Positions 52,352-64,000 of a stretch of 64,000 nt of DNA are shown piece by piece. Every line of letters begins with the position of its first letter. Positions within the stretch are counted from its first letter, which is position 1. The position numbers and the translations under genes are program-made. The notes under the pieces are model-generated. The model worked only from the letters and a program-made list of their open reading frames with translations. It ran no database searches and had not been told where the DNA came from. The DNA comes from Strigops habroptila (lineage: Eukaryota; Chordata; Aves; Psittaciformes; Psittacidae). The stretch is taken from contig NC_046358.1 in NCBI RefSeq assembly GCF_004027225.2, forward strand, positions 69,087,028-69,151,027. Direction: 5' to 3'.

Positions 52352-52772
52352 TCACAGAATCATGGAATGGTTAGAATTGGAAAGGACCTTAAAGCTCATC
52401 CAGTCCCAACCCCCTGCCACGGGCAGGGACACCTTCCACTAGAGCAGGTTGCTCCAAGCCCCTCTGTCCAACCTGGCCTTGAACACTGCCAGGGATGGGG
52501 CAGCCGCAGCTTCTCTGGGCAACCTGTGCCAGTGCCTCAGCACCCTCACAGGGAAGAGCTTCTGCCTAAGAGCTCATCTCAATCTCCCCTCTGGCAGGTT
52601 AAAGCCATTCCCCCTTGGCCTGTCCCTACAGGCCCTTGTCCAAAGCCCCTCTCCAGCTTTCTTGTAGTCCCTTCAGGCACTGGGACCTGCTCTAAGGTCT
52701 CCCCTTAAGGTGCCTTCTCTTCTCTGGGCTGAACAAGCCCAGCTCTCTCAGCCTGGCTGCAGAGCAGAGGTT
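52352..52772 (-). mobile_element. CR1 LINE, 3' fragment
   Basis: Minus-oriented, about 420 bp. Confidence 0.9.
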
Positions 52773-54038
52773 CTTCTTGCGAGCAGCTCTTGGTCGGGTA
52801 TTATACAAGGGCCAGACAAGGCAGAAAGCGCTCCCCTTCATCACAGCTGAGAAGGCAGCAGGGACAACGGCTTCTCATGAAGCCACAGTACCAGAGCAGC
52901 AGCAGACACTCCAAACCACAGCCACAGGCTGTGCTGACAAGCAACTCATTTGTGCATGGGGTTCCCAACATCTTCAGCTACACAAAGAGTTTGTTACAAA
53001 CTGCGAGCAACCTCCCATCTCCTTCCTTAAAACCTGGGCTCAGGAATGTCCACAGGCCACCAGGAGTCCAGGAAAAGCATCTTCTCTGCAAGCTCCAGTT
53101 AAGAAGCTTCAAGAGCATTGCAGTTGCTTAACAAAGCAATGTGCACCATCACACACCCACTGAAGCATAAACTCATTCAGAATCATCTTTAATAAAGCAG
53201 AGTTGCTTCACTCTGATTAGATCAACTCTAATTTTTCCTCTTGCTAATCGATATCAAACTTTGAATCCATAATGAAAACCCGCTGTTCTGTTACAACCTG
53301 CACTTCCCTGTTCCTGGAAGGAGAATACTGCCTTGATAACAAAACAGACACATTTGTCAATAAAGCAAATGGATTTTTCTGAGCCATCATCAGGAGCTCC
53401 CTGTTAGTGAAACACAAATTAGATTTCAGCCTTCACAGGGTGCTATAAAAAGCAATAAAGAAAATTATCTTAAATTCCAACTATTTCCAGGGCTTTAGCA
53501 CAGAAAATAGACAGTTTATGTTTTATCTTCCTCCAGAGACAAGTGAATGATCTGTATTTATTTGCAGGAGGATATAAACCTCCCTTGTCCCTGGGGATGA
53601 GGAACAGCAGTGGGAGCAAGCCTGCACTGCAGCCAGGAGGGAGCAGCCATGCATCTCCCCCTCCAGTTCCTGAGCCAGGATCATTCCCCAGTGCAGGCTG
53701 TTAGGGAAGGGGCTAACTGAGCCCACTGCCCTGTTTCAGACGAAAGACTCTCCTCCAGGCAGAACTGTCCAATTTCTCCTCAGGCACAAGAGCTTCCCTG
53801 CAAGCAGTGAGTCCTAAGCATCCTCGTGCCAGCAGCCAAGGCACATGGAGCAGTTGCATGAAAGCACCAAGGAGGACAACAGTTTCCAGGGCATAGAGGT
53901 CATGAGCTTCCAAAAATGCCACATTCAAGGTGAAATGAATAGCTCAGTTATCGGCTTTTAAAAGTGAGAGAGGTTAAGCTTGACCGGAAAGGGAAGAAAA
54001 CCCGTTAACGGAAACACCAAACACACAAACCCAAAAAC

Positions 54039-54665
54039 CACAGAATCCCAGACTGGTTTGGGTTGGAAGGGACCTTAGAGCTCATCCAGTCCCAACCCCC
54101 TGCCACAGGCAGGGACACCTTCCGCTAGAGCAGGTTGCTCCAAGCCCCTGTGTCCAACCTGGCCTTGAACACTGCCAGGGATGGGGCAGCCACAGCTTCT
54201 CTGGGCAACCTGTGCCAGCACCTCAGCACCCTCACAGGGAAGAACTTCTGCCTAAGAGCTCATCTCAGTCTCCCTTCTGTCAGGTTAAAGCCATTCCCCC
54301 TTGGCCTGTGCCTACAGGCCCTTGTCCAAAGCCCCTCTCCAGCTTTCTTGTAGCCCCTTTAGGCACTGGGAGCTGCTCTAAGGTCTCCCCTTAAGGAGCC
54401 TTCTCTTCTCTGGGCTGAACCAGCCCAGCTCTCTCAGCCTGGCTCCAGAGCAGAGCTGCTCCAGCCCTTGCAGCATCCCCGTGGCCTCCTCTGGACTTGC
54501 TCCAGCAGCTCCATGTCCCTCTTGTGTTGTTGCCCCAGAGCTGGATCAGGACTGCAGGGGGGGTCTCCCCGGAGCACAGCAGAGGGGGAGAATCCCCTCC
54601 CTCGCCCTGCTGCTCACGCTCTGGGGATGCAGCCCAGCACACAGGGGGGTTCTGGGCTCAAGCAC
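54039..54665 (-). mobile_element. CR1 LINE, 3' fragment
   Basis: Minus-oriented and one of the longest copies, about 625 bp, without the internal gap seen at 36.0 kb. Confidence 0.9.
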
Positions 54666-57600
54666 ATGCTGCTAGCTTCTAATGCCTAAATGCCTTCATT
54701 AGGTTGGGCAGTGAGCATGGAGCCTACGTCCCCATGGGGAACAGGGCTTCCCCCTCACAAATACACAGTTCAGTCACCACAACAATGCTTTAAATACTCA
54801 TTCTCTCCATGCCCTTCTGAAACTACACCACATACAGGGCAACTCTGGTGTTTGGGCAGAACAATACACCATGACCTAAGCAGGCAACCAGCAGAAAAAC
54901 TTCCTGAGCTCCTACTGCAACTGCTCCTCACTCCAAAGATACCCAGGGAAAATAAAGAGGCAAAGCAGAAGGCCTTCATGTCCTTCACACTGATGTCTAT
55001 GCTCAGAAGAGTAGGTATGTGAGCTGGAAAAAGCAGGAGGTGCGTGGCTGGGGACAGAGGGCCACAGTAGCCACTACAAGCCACCACTGCACAGTGTGAC
55101 AGTGCTGGCAGAGAGAGCCCTAGCTGTGCTGCACCAGGGCTGCTCCTCTGCCTCCTCACTTCAGGCAGCACAGATACCAGTAAAGGGAAGTTTGTAACAT
55201 TTCATTTCTGTCGTTTTCTCTGTGGTTTCCCCCACCTGAGCACCACCTCTGCTCACTGCCAGCACAGCTCATTGCGAGACTGACGTTTATCCTCTGCCAG
55301 AACGTGCTTTGATCCCCCAGACAAGATGTGCTGCTACAAACCCCACGCGATGCTCCTGGGGCACAGGCAGCACCAGCAAAGCAGCCAGTGGCCACCGGCA
55401 GCCACCTCCACAGCCTTGCCTGGCCCCCGGGGCATGCAGCAATGCAGGGAAAGCAAACAGGCTTGTTGAAAGCTTATTTTATATCAACCCATCTCCTTCT
55501 TAACCAATATCTAGCATGATGCAACAAAATGAATGAGGCTTGGAAAACAAGTCCGGGCTGTTCGCTCGGATTGAACATTCCAGCTGACTCCTCTGCTGGT
55601 TTTCCAGCCCTGCTTTAGACTCCTACTTTTGGCTGATGCCATCTCAAGCCCACGTCTCGACCTGGCACAGGGTGCTCTGCAAAGGGATCTACTGCCACTG
55701 AGCCTGTCAGACACCCGATTCCCCTCTGCAGAGCTGGGTTTCACACTCCTGGGTAACACTCCAGGGAATTCCAAACCTTTATTTCTTTTGCCAGTTCCAA
55801 ACCTAACCAAGCAAGCCATTTTCCCATGGGAATCCAGAGGATGTGTTACAGGAAACTCTGACCTCTTCCAAATTACTCATTGGCAGCACAGCACACTTTG
55901 CATCACTGTGAGGTGTAAAACCCTACACCCAACCTTAGCTTGGTTAGAACTTTCACCCAAACATTACACCTGATGTGACCAGGAAAAGTAAAACCCCTCC
56001 AAGAGAAATGACCATTTCCTTCCAGCACTTGACACCACTTTGTTTCAGGCTGTCAGTCCCTCTTCCTATGGGGAATTTGCAGCTCTGCTGAGCCCCCAAA
56101 CTGCATCTGCATGAGCAGCAGCATGAAAACACAACAGAGGAGGCCAAGCAGATGCATGGACCTGGAAGTGGCATTAGGAAAGGGAGAAAGCCAAGGGAGA
56201 TACGTATTTCATACTACTCTTGGGCTCTCCCTTTAAACCGATTAGTATCTTAAGAAAATGGCTTTAAATAGCTCAAGTGAACAAGGCTCTATAAATATTT
56301 ACTACTGTAAGCACAGGAGCTTTTTGGCTTTGTGTAGGTCTTTGTTTTAGAGAAAAGGACACAATTTTGCAGTTGCCAACCCTCAGATGACTCTGCCCTA
56401 ATGCCTGGGCAGGGACAGAAGGGTCATCTCCCCTTAAAAAGGCAGATTTGAGCAAAACCTTACAGCAGTAAGAGCAGCTCGAGCCTTGCTTTCTAAGATC
56501 TGGGTTGGAGAGGTTCCAGCTCTCAGTGTGATGCTAGAGCCAACACTGCATTTTGGGTTACTGGTCCCAGTCAAGTGTCCTCCTCTGGAGATGCTCTAAT
56601 GACCCAACCCCCAATTAACACTTCACTGCACCTACACAGATACCAAACAGGTACAACTGGGGCTCATACCATGACAGAGGGATGAAGGGACTCGCCCCAC
56701 ATTAAAGCAGGTTTTTCCTGCGACCTTCCTCGAAGGCCAGGCTGCAGCAGCAACACCTCCAGTTTGCATCTGCAGAGCCTTTTAGAAGAACATAGCTTAC
56801 TCCCAAATCTAGGGCAGAAGAGATTCCAGGCGACACTCAAAAATCTCTTCCCAAAGGAAAAAAAATCAATACACTTGAGTGAAACATTGCCAGAGTTTTA
56901 AGACAACCTCATTGTCCTGCCCAGAGACACTCCACTTACCACTTAGAGTCATTTACAGTTTGTGTGAATCAGCCTGGCCAAAGATGCTTTTGCCACCTCA
57001 TTTCTTAACTGGTTTTGTGCTTGTGGGAGCTCAGAATCTAGCACCTCACTTTCTGTTAGTCCACTCACAACAAAACCCAATGCATGTTATTTGAACTTCA
57101 TTCAAAATATGACAAGTTCCCCCAGTTCACAGACATGGGCTGGATAAACCACCTCAGCTTTCATAATAAAACCTAAATTAAACTGGGTTTCAGTCATTTA
57201 TAATTCAAAGAAGTCAACCAACCCATTTGCAAAGTGATATATAAGGTCAACAGGCACAACTTGAGGTGTACAATGATGATGAGCCAAGGACAATCCTTCA
57301 CTAATTCATTATATAAATAAGAAAACAAGATAAATAGAGTTGATTTCTGTTACCTAGCTGAATAACGCTGCTTTTTGGCAGTTTGTTCTTTCATCTATAG
57401 ATATAATTAAGCCAGAGTGGCTGCAACTCTTGTAACATCAATGGCATTTGAGCCCTCGGAGGAGGGCTGACGAGATGTGCCTGATCTGTCGCCCCCGCAG
57501 CAGTGACAGATCTTCATTTGTGACTGTCATTAGGACAGCCAAAGCCACCACACCACAACTACCTAACTGAAAATGCCGGATTTTCCCCCAAAGAACCCCC

Positions 57601-58261
57601 AGCTTCTTCTGGTTTCCTACAGGCCATCGGCTGAGTCCAGAAAAAAGTCTAGGACTTCTTAAAAGGTCTTCTTAGAGGTTTGCAGGTTTAATGCCACGTT
57701 GACTAGTAACTGCTGGGAGAGGCGAGAGCACAGGCTGGAATAAAACATAATAATAGAGAATACACATCAATTCTTTAACTTGCTGACATTTCACAGTGAA
57801 GTCGAGAAACCAGCTATGAGGGGCTGGAGGTGCTGCCTGGCATTCAAGAGGATCCTCAGGAGAAATCAATGTAGGGCTCTGTGAGCAGCTTGCAAATAAC
57901 TAACTGCACAATTTAAGGGCAGGCTATGATGATAAAATAGGCAAACACCATCAAAAGTATCAAACAATATCATTTTCCTCACTGAGAACACCTCCCAGTC
58001 AGCGTGGTGGACTTCACAGGCAAACTGTGATGAAGTTGTAACCCAAGTGTTGTGGCAATCCTTAGTTAATACAGAAGCAAGGATCAGAAGCCAGAACCAT
58101 CCAGTACACAGCTGACCTCAAATAGTCGTTTTCACTGCCACAGAAGCAGAAAAACACCATGAAACACTTTAGAGTGGGTCAATGGATTATAAATAATTTT
58201 GTTTCTTCCCTTTTGCAAAAGGAACATATTAAGAATGAATCTCCAGCTTCTCCAAATGAAG

Positions 58262-58446
58262 CTTGGAACGGGTTGCCCAGAGCAGCTGTGGCTGCCCCAT
58301 CCCTGGCAGAGTTCAAGGCCAGGTTGGACACAGGGGCTTGGAGCAACCTGTCTAGTGGAAGGTGTCCCTGCCCGTGGCAGGGGGTTGGAACTGGATAAGC
58401 TTTAAGGTCCCTTCAACCCAAACCAGTCTGGGATTCTGTGATTCTC
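58262..58446 (+). mobile_element. CR1 LINE, 3' fragment
   Basis: Plus-oriented, about 185 bp, ending in the ATTCTGTGATTCTC tail. Confidence 0.88.
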
Positions 58447-59441
58447 AGCAGCAAGGGCTCCAAGAGCTGTGACTGTGCAGAGATGGGTAAATTTAATGGA
58501 AAACCTTCCCCAGCAGCTCAGACAGTGCTGGGGATGCCAGCAGGAACACTGCAGCCTACTGTGAAGTTTTTGGAGAACGTAAACTATGGATCAGAGCCCT
58601 GTCCCCCACCTGGTGGTCCCTTACCAGCCGGCCTCAGGAGAAGTCTGGGCAGGGTGTCCCATCCTCAGAGCCCCTCTTGCAGGGTGGCAGAGCCTGCCTG
58701 GACATCACCTGGGCTCCCCAGCCAGCCACAGTCCCTCGGTGCATCACTGGGGATGTGCAGGCAAGTGTGTTATCACATAAGGTGGCAGTCACCTTGTGTG
58801 TGTGTAAGATGTGAGCTGCTGAAAGTCCATCCCTCTCCCTTCAAAGGGCTTGTGCAAACCTTCCAGCTGGTCTAAAAGAGGAAAACCCAACTCATTAACC
58901 TGTGCAAAACCCAGCACAGTGACTGTGCCTCTGCCTGTACAACCAGCTCTCCAACTGGAGCCCTTCTGTGCTCTGGTAAATTCAGCCTAAAGCCATTAGT
59001 GCAGGTATTCATTTATCCCAAATGCCAGCAATAGCCGAGCAGTGTGCAAAGATGACTGGTGATTCCCCCAAGTCCCTGGATGTCACAGATGTTAAACTGA
59101 TCTTCCTCAGCCTTGACTCACGTAGCTGGGTTTGAAATGGAAAGCCTTGCCCCTGTGCCCAGCTGCTTTGGAAAGCCGGAGTGACCGCAGCATGTGAGGC
59201 ACATAGGGAGGGCAGCCAGCAACAGCACCACAGGCAAACTGACCCTGGCCAATGCTGTCACAGGGGCAAGTTAATGAAGAAAAGTGACAGTAGTTTCCTA
59301 TGGGCCAGCAGAACCATCCCACATCTGACAGCTGAGAGCCCAAGGGGCTGGAGTGCCACAATTTCCCCAAAAAGAAGTCAGGGGGGATGACCCCATCCCT
59401 GCTGAGTGCAGAAGAGCAACAACCAGCCAAGTCCCATAGAC

Positions 59442-59741
59442 TCATAGAATCCCAGACCGGTTTGGGTTGGAAGGGACCTTAAAGCTCATCCAGTTCCAAC
59501 CCCCGCCATGGGCAGGGACACCTTCCACTAGAGCAGGTTGCTCCAAGCCCCTGTGTCCAACCTGGCCTTGAACACTGCCAGGGATGGGGCAGCCACAGCT
59601 TCTCTGGGCAACCTGTGCCAGCACCTCACCACCCTCACAGGGAAGAACTTCGGCTTGAGATCCCATCTTAATCTCCCCTCTGTCAGGTTAAAGCCATTCC
59701 CCCTTGTCCTGTCCCTACAGGCCCTTGCCAAACTGTCCTTG
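59442..59741 (-). mobile_element. CR1 LINE, 3' fragment
   Basis: Minus-oriented, about 300 bp. Confidence 0.9.
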
Positions 59742-60893
59742 TAAAAAAATCTGAGTAATTTAAAACACGGGTACTGGTATCCGTACATAAGAAGACACCA
59801 CCAGAGCACTACCTCCCACTGCAGCTCCTACTATTAACTTAGAGGAGTAGTTATTTTCTCCATCATCTGTAAGTGGCACTAAATAGATCAGAAAACATGT
59901 GGTGTGAGCACATAAACACCAGCTGATGACAAAAGCGAACTCAAGCTATTCACATAACAACTGATGAAGTCATCTGACCTTAAAAAGTGTGGACAGCAGC
60001 ACATGAACAGCAGCAATTTAGCTCAGAGCTGCAAGCCAGGGAAAAATCCCTTCCAAACAACACATAAGCTCATCAGCTTGAGTCACACATTCAATCACCT
60101 GCTCTTTAGATAGACAAACAACAAATTATCTCCACCTACAACAGGGCAACAAAACATACGCTTTAAAACAAAGGTGGATTCAGCCCAGGACTGTGTCTTT
60201 TGCTGTTCACGTTTATCTCTGCAGTTTTACTTTGTTGTTTAAGGTGATAAAAGTTCCCCAAACAGCATTGCTGCAAAACAGCTCTGCAGGGGCTCAGGGT
60301 CAGAAATCCCATGTTTTTCCCACTGCACTCCTGTCCTGTGCTGTAGCTCAGCCTTGGGAACAGGATCAGGAGGTCTTGGTTCTTACCAGGCACGTAGGAC
60401 ACTAGCGCTGCTCCCGCAGGGTGCTGGCTAGGGAACATGGGGAGATAGAAGCCAACTGCTGAAGCCTTCATCATCTTCTGCCCACAGCAGCAAACACAAA
60501 ACCTGCTCATGCTGCTCAGCTCAATGGGAGGTAATGAGGAGCTTCCAGCTATTTAACTGTGCAGCAGATGAGTTGGAGCTGGTTTGAAGTGAGCAGTCCA
60601 GCCCCACGCACAACGCCAGGAGCCCACATCCCCGCATGAAGCACATCACGAGAGCTCCTGCCAACTCCAGGGAGCTGCTGCGGCACTTGGCAGCTCCGCA
60701 CGATACATCCAACATGCTGCCAAGCTCCTCATCCAGAAACAGATGTAGACACAGAGAGAGAACAAATGCCTTTCCGTGATGTGAACATACCCAAATTTAT
60801 AGATTTTCTCCTGAAAAACATACTCCATCTTCTCCTCTACCTACTTGTACCTACATGAGCTGCAGGTCAAAGGAGGAGATTCCCTCTGCTCTG

Positions 60894-61434
60894 CTCTCAG
60901 GAGACCCTCCCTGCAGTCCGGCGTCCAGCTCTGGAGCAACAACACAAGAGGGACGTGGAGCTGTTGGAGCGAGTCCAGGGCAGGCCACGGAGATGCTACA
61001 AGGGCTGGAGCAGCTCTGCTCTGGAGCCAGGCTGAGAGAGCTGGGCTGGTTCAGCCCAGAGAAGAGAAGGCTCCTTAAGGGGAGACCTTAGAGCAGCTCC
61101 CAGGGCCTGAAGGGGCTACAAGAAAGCTGGAGAGGGGCTTTGGACAAGGGCCTGTAGGGACAGGCCAAGGGGGAATGGCTTTAACCTGCCAGAGGGGAGA
61201 CTGAGATGAGATCTGAGGCAGAAGTTCTTCCCTGTGAGGGTGCTGAGGCGCTGGCACAGGTTGCCCAGAGAAGCTGTGGCTGCCCCATCCCTGGCAGTGT
61301 TCAAGGCCAGGTTGGACACAGGGGCTTGGAGCAACCTGCTCTAGTGGAAGGTGTCCCTGCCCATGGCAGGGGGTTGGAACTGGATGAGCCTTAAGGTCCT
61401 TCCAACCCAAACCAGTCTGCGAGTCTATGAGTAG
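60894..61434 (+). mobile_element. CR1 LINE, 3' fragment (left arm of inverted duplication)
   Basis: Plus-oriented, about 540 bp. Its 3' half, from 61156, is repeated in inverted form at 62315-62589. Confidence 0.9.
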
Positions 61435-61519
61435 ACTGTACAATTCTATTCACAATCCCCTTATTTCAACTGAAAGTGCTTTTTATTTAGACTGGAAGCC
61501 TGTCACAAAAAGTCTTCTG
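61156..61519 (+). repeat. Inverted duplication, left arm (364 bp)
   Basis: Contains the last 279 bp of a CR1 plus 85 bp of flanking non-CR1 DNA. The reverse complement recurs at 62226-62589. I count three differences between arms by eye. Confidence 0.9.
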
Positions 61520-62110
61520 GCATCAGCTTATTCCCAGAACATCTTAATCCAGAGCTGAGGGCTCATAGGTGGGGATCTCAGACAAATAATTGCTTGCTTG
61601 GTTTTGTAACCAGCCTAAAGCAAAACACTTATTCAGAGACCTTCAGGAAGCCCAGATTTGCAGCAGACTTCCCCTGTCCACTGCCTGCCCCACAGCCCAG
61701 CAGTGTTTCGGCAGCTACGTGGTGCTCACACAGAGGAACTGTGTTCTGGGCTCATTTAAGGATGACAACAGCATTTGAAGCCAGAAGCAAATCTGTTCCT
61801 AAAGCTCGAACAATTTCAGCAGACACAAGGGAAGCCACAGAAACAGTCAAATGTCAGTCCAGAATGGGGGATGTTAAGTGGATTTGTGCTTTAGAAGAAA
61901 ATCAAGAATGATTTTATGCACACAAGTGACAACAAACAAAAGAGTTTCTTCATGCTTCGCAGTTCAGATCTCCATAAAAACTATACAGCTGCATGCAGAA
62001 ACAAAGACAGCCTGTGAGGAAAATCAGAGGGCACCATAACAATCTTCATTGTTGCTGGAGCACCATAAAACCAGCAAGATACACTTGGAGATGAAAAATC
62101 AAAGCAACAC

Positions 62111-62136
62111 AAAAAAAAAAAAAAAAAAAAAAAAAA
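62111..62136. repeat. Poly(A) run, 26 nt
   Basis: Uninterrupted A26 in the spacer of the inverted duplication. Confidence 0.95.
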
Positions 62137-62160
62137 GCCAAGTATGTGATTCTATGGTAT

Positions 62161-62223
62161 TTTGGACTGGTTTGGGTGGTTTGGGCTGGAAGGGACCTTA
62201 AAGCTCATCCAGTCCCAACCCCC
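62161..62223 (-). mobile_element. CR1 3' tail fragment
   Basis: Minus-oriented 63-bp tail with a small internal repeat of GGTTTGGG, cut off exactly where the right arm of the inverted duplication begins. Confidence 0.8.
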
Positions 62224-62225
62224 AG

Positions 62226-62589
62226 CAGAAGACTTTTTGTGACAGGCTTCCAGTCTAAATAAAAAGCACTTTCAGTTGAAATAAGGGGATTGTGAATAGA
62301 ATTGTACAGTCTACTCATAGACTCGCAGACTGGTTTGGGTTGGAAGGACCTTAAGGCTCATCCAGTTCCAACCCCCTGCCATGGGCAGGGACACCTTCCA
62401 CTAGAGCAGGTTGCTCCAAGCCCCTGTGTCCAACCTGGCCTTGAACACTGCCAGGGATGGGGCAGCCACAGCTTCTCTGGGCAACCTGCGCCAGCGCCTC
62501 AGCACCCTCACAGGGAAGAACTTCTGCCTAAGAGCTCATCTCAGTCTCCCCTCTGGCAGGTTAAAGCCATTCCCCCTTGGCCTGTCCCT
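62226..62589 (-). repeat. Inverted duplication, right arm (364 bp)
   Basis: Reverse complement of 61156-61519. The part 62315-62589 is CR1; 62226-62314 is the duplicated flank. Confidence 0.9.
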
Positions 62590-63364
62590 GCATGTCTATC
62601 AATATCCTTGCCTTGCAGAGGTCGACCCTCCACTTCCGAACACTGTGCAGGTTAATATGTGTGAAATGTTGCTCTGTGAGCATCAGATCTTCATGGCATC
62701 ACCACCGAAGCCTGTGCCAGTGTACGCCTGCTGGGGATCCTGCAGAGGCTCAGGACACACATGGAAGCAGTCTCCCATCAGTGGGACACCCATCCTCTGC
62801 CCCTCCTGCCATCCACACCTGCTGCTCAAGGCCACTTGGCATCTCCAGGTTTTGCCATTTCAAAGATGATATTGGAACACGGTGGCCCACAATGATGGAG
62901 TTGTCTCCAGACATCCAAACACCCTGAACAAAGGCTGCAGCACTTCAGCTGGATGTAGATGGGTTAAGCACCACTGAGCATGGGTACTTCAAGAGCTCCT
63001 GGAGCACCTACAGGGACACCACTCACCATGAATCTCACTGGCTCTTGAATTTGGTCTCACTGCACCAACCACGAGCCCCATGTCTGAAATGGACCTCTCC
63101 ACACTTGAAGTACCAGGATGGCTCGAAACACTGGTTTCCATTTTGGTGTGCTGCTTGCAGCAAGAACACCACATCTCCAAGGGCCTGACCGACAATATAG
63201 TGCTGCCTCCACTCAACAGTCCCTCCATGCCCTTGAAGGATCTGCTGGCAGAGCGAGCACCCTCCATACAGCTGTATGAAGCATGCTGGCTCACAGCAGC
63301 TCTCAACAGCCAAAATCATGTTTGGAAACCCTCCACCCACAGCCCAAATTGGAGCCTCCCAGGT

Positions 63365-63712
63365 CATAGAATCATAAAGTCAACCAGGTTGGAAAAGACC
63401 TTTAAGATCATCAAGTCCAACCATTCCCCAGCATTGCCAAGGCCACCACTAAACCATGTCACTGAGGACTTCATCTACATGGTTTGTGAACACTTCCAGG
63501 GACAGTGACTCCACCACTGCCCTGGGCAGCCTGTTCCAATGCCTGACCACCCTTTGGGGAAGGGATTGTTCCTAATATCCAGTCTAACCCTCCCCCAACG
63601 CAGCTTGAGGCCATTTCCTCTTGTCCTATCACTTGTTCCTTGGGAGAAGAGACCATCCACCTCCTGGCCCAATTCTCCTTTCAGGTAGTTGTAGAGGTAG
63701 TTCAGATCCTCT
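63365..63712 (-). mobile_element. CR1 LINE, older or distinct subfamily
   Basis: Minus-oriented, about 350 bp, beginning TCATAGAATCATAAAGTCAA. The internal sequence differs from all the other copies, so a separate CR1 subfamily is likely. Confidence 0.85.
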
Positions 63713-64000
63713 CCTCCTCCTGCCCTAGAGCTGTTGCAGGGCAAAGATCTCACCCCAGCTACCCTGAAGCACGACTGTTGCTGCTACCAGAAGGAAGGCA
63801 GCATTTTTCATCTTTAAAATAGGACAAAAGCATTGAATTTTAACCTTGTAATACAGATGACACCTACAAGAACGCAGGGTTGCCTCAACCTAAGGGGGCA
63901 TTTCAGAGCAAACACGTTTGCTAGCACAGCAGCAGCACATATGCAGCTCCAGGGTTAGGTACGACCAACCCTGCTGCGTTGCACCTGCCCGTGCTGTAGC

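Larger units (their letters stand above)
51827..64000 (-). other. Presumed RAB40C first intron / 5' flank
   Basis: No exon with the expected KFLLVGDSDVGKG P-loop was found on the minus strand up to the window end. The region holds CR1 fragments, an inverted duplication, and CR1-free AT-rich stretches near 53.2-53.6 and 57.1-57.6 kb. Confidence 0.6.

Noticed and set aside
61075-62655. Repeated ORFs of 70-120 aa with sequences like [17 protein letters not shown], here and at many other places
   Set aside because: They are antisense translations of CR1 3' ends, found at each minus-oriented copy; they are not a gene family.

Overview
This window is vertebrate nuclear DNA, almost certainly from a bird. 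The evidence is about twenty 5'-truncated CR1 LINE copies, short introns with GC-rich exons, and a run of genes whose translated exons align to ABCA3, MCRIP2, METTL26, WFIKKN1 and RAB40C. I recognised the families from memory of the human proteins; no search was run. The style of the CR1 copies suits a neoavian species, but the sequence alone does not settle which.

Layout: 1-16.8 kb holds the 3' two thirds of ABCA3 (+ strand, 21 coding exons, 1219 codons plus stop, 5' part outside the window) and its 3' UTR. 17.4-20.8 kb holds MCRIP2 (- strand, 5 exons, 144 aa), convergent with ABCA3. 20.2-20.9 kb is a CpG-rich promoter. 20.9-21.8 kb is a G-rich degenerate tandem repeat. 22.7 kb has a complete tRNA-Gly(CCC). 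22.9-26.1 kb holds METTL26 (+, 6 exons, 204 aa). 26.3-29.0 kb holds WFIKKN1 (-, 2 exons, 554 aa), tail to tail with METTL26. 32.7 kb to beyond 51.8 kb holds RAB40C (-, coding exons 2-6 of the expected six, 233 aa; the first coding exon with the P-loop is not in the window). From 52 to 64 kb I see no coding exon, only probable RAB40C intron 1 or upstream DNA crowded with CR1 fragments.

The order and orientation of MCRIP2-METTL26-WFIKKN1-RAB40C match human 16p13.3 (read in reverse). ABCA3 lies about 1.7 Mb away in human, so its adjacency here marks a rearrangement between lineages. The genes do not form a pathway: a surfactant lipid transporter, a stress-granule/CtBP-linked regulator, a putative methyltransferase, a secreted TGF-beta-family antagonist and a Rab-like SOCS-box ubiquitin ligase adaptor.

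The most notable non-gene structure is a nearly identical 364-bp inverted duplication at 61.16-61.52 / 62.23-62.59 kb. It copies a CR1 tail together with 85 bp of unique flank. Others are three minisatellites around MCRIP2/METTL26, a GC-AG intron in ABCA3, and non-basic P1 residues in both Kunitz domains of WFIKKN1. I found no convincing new biological system.
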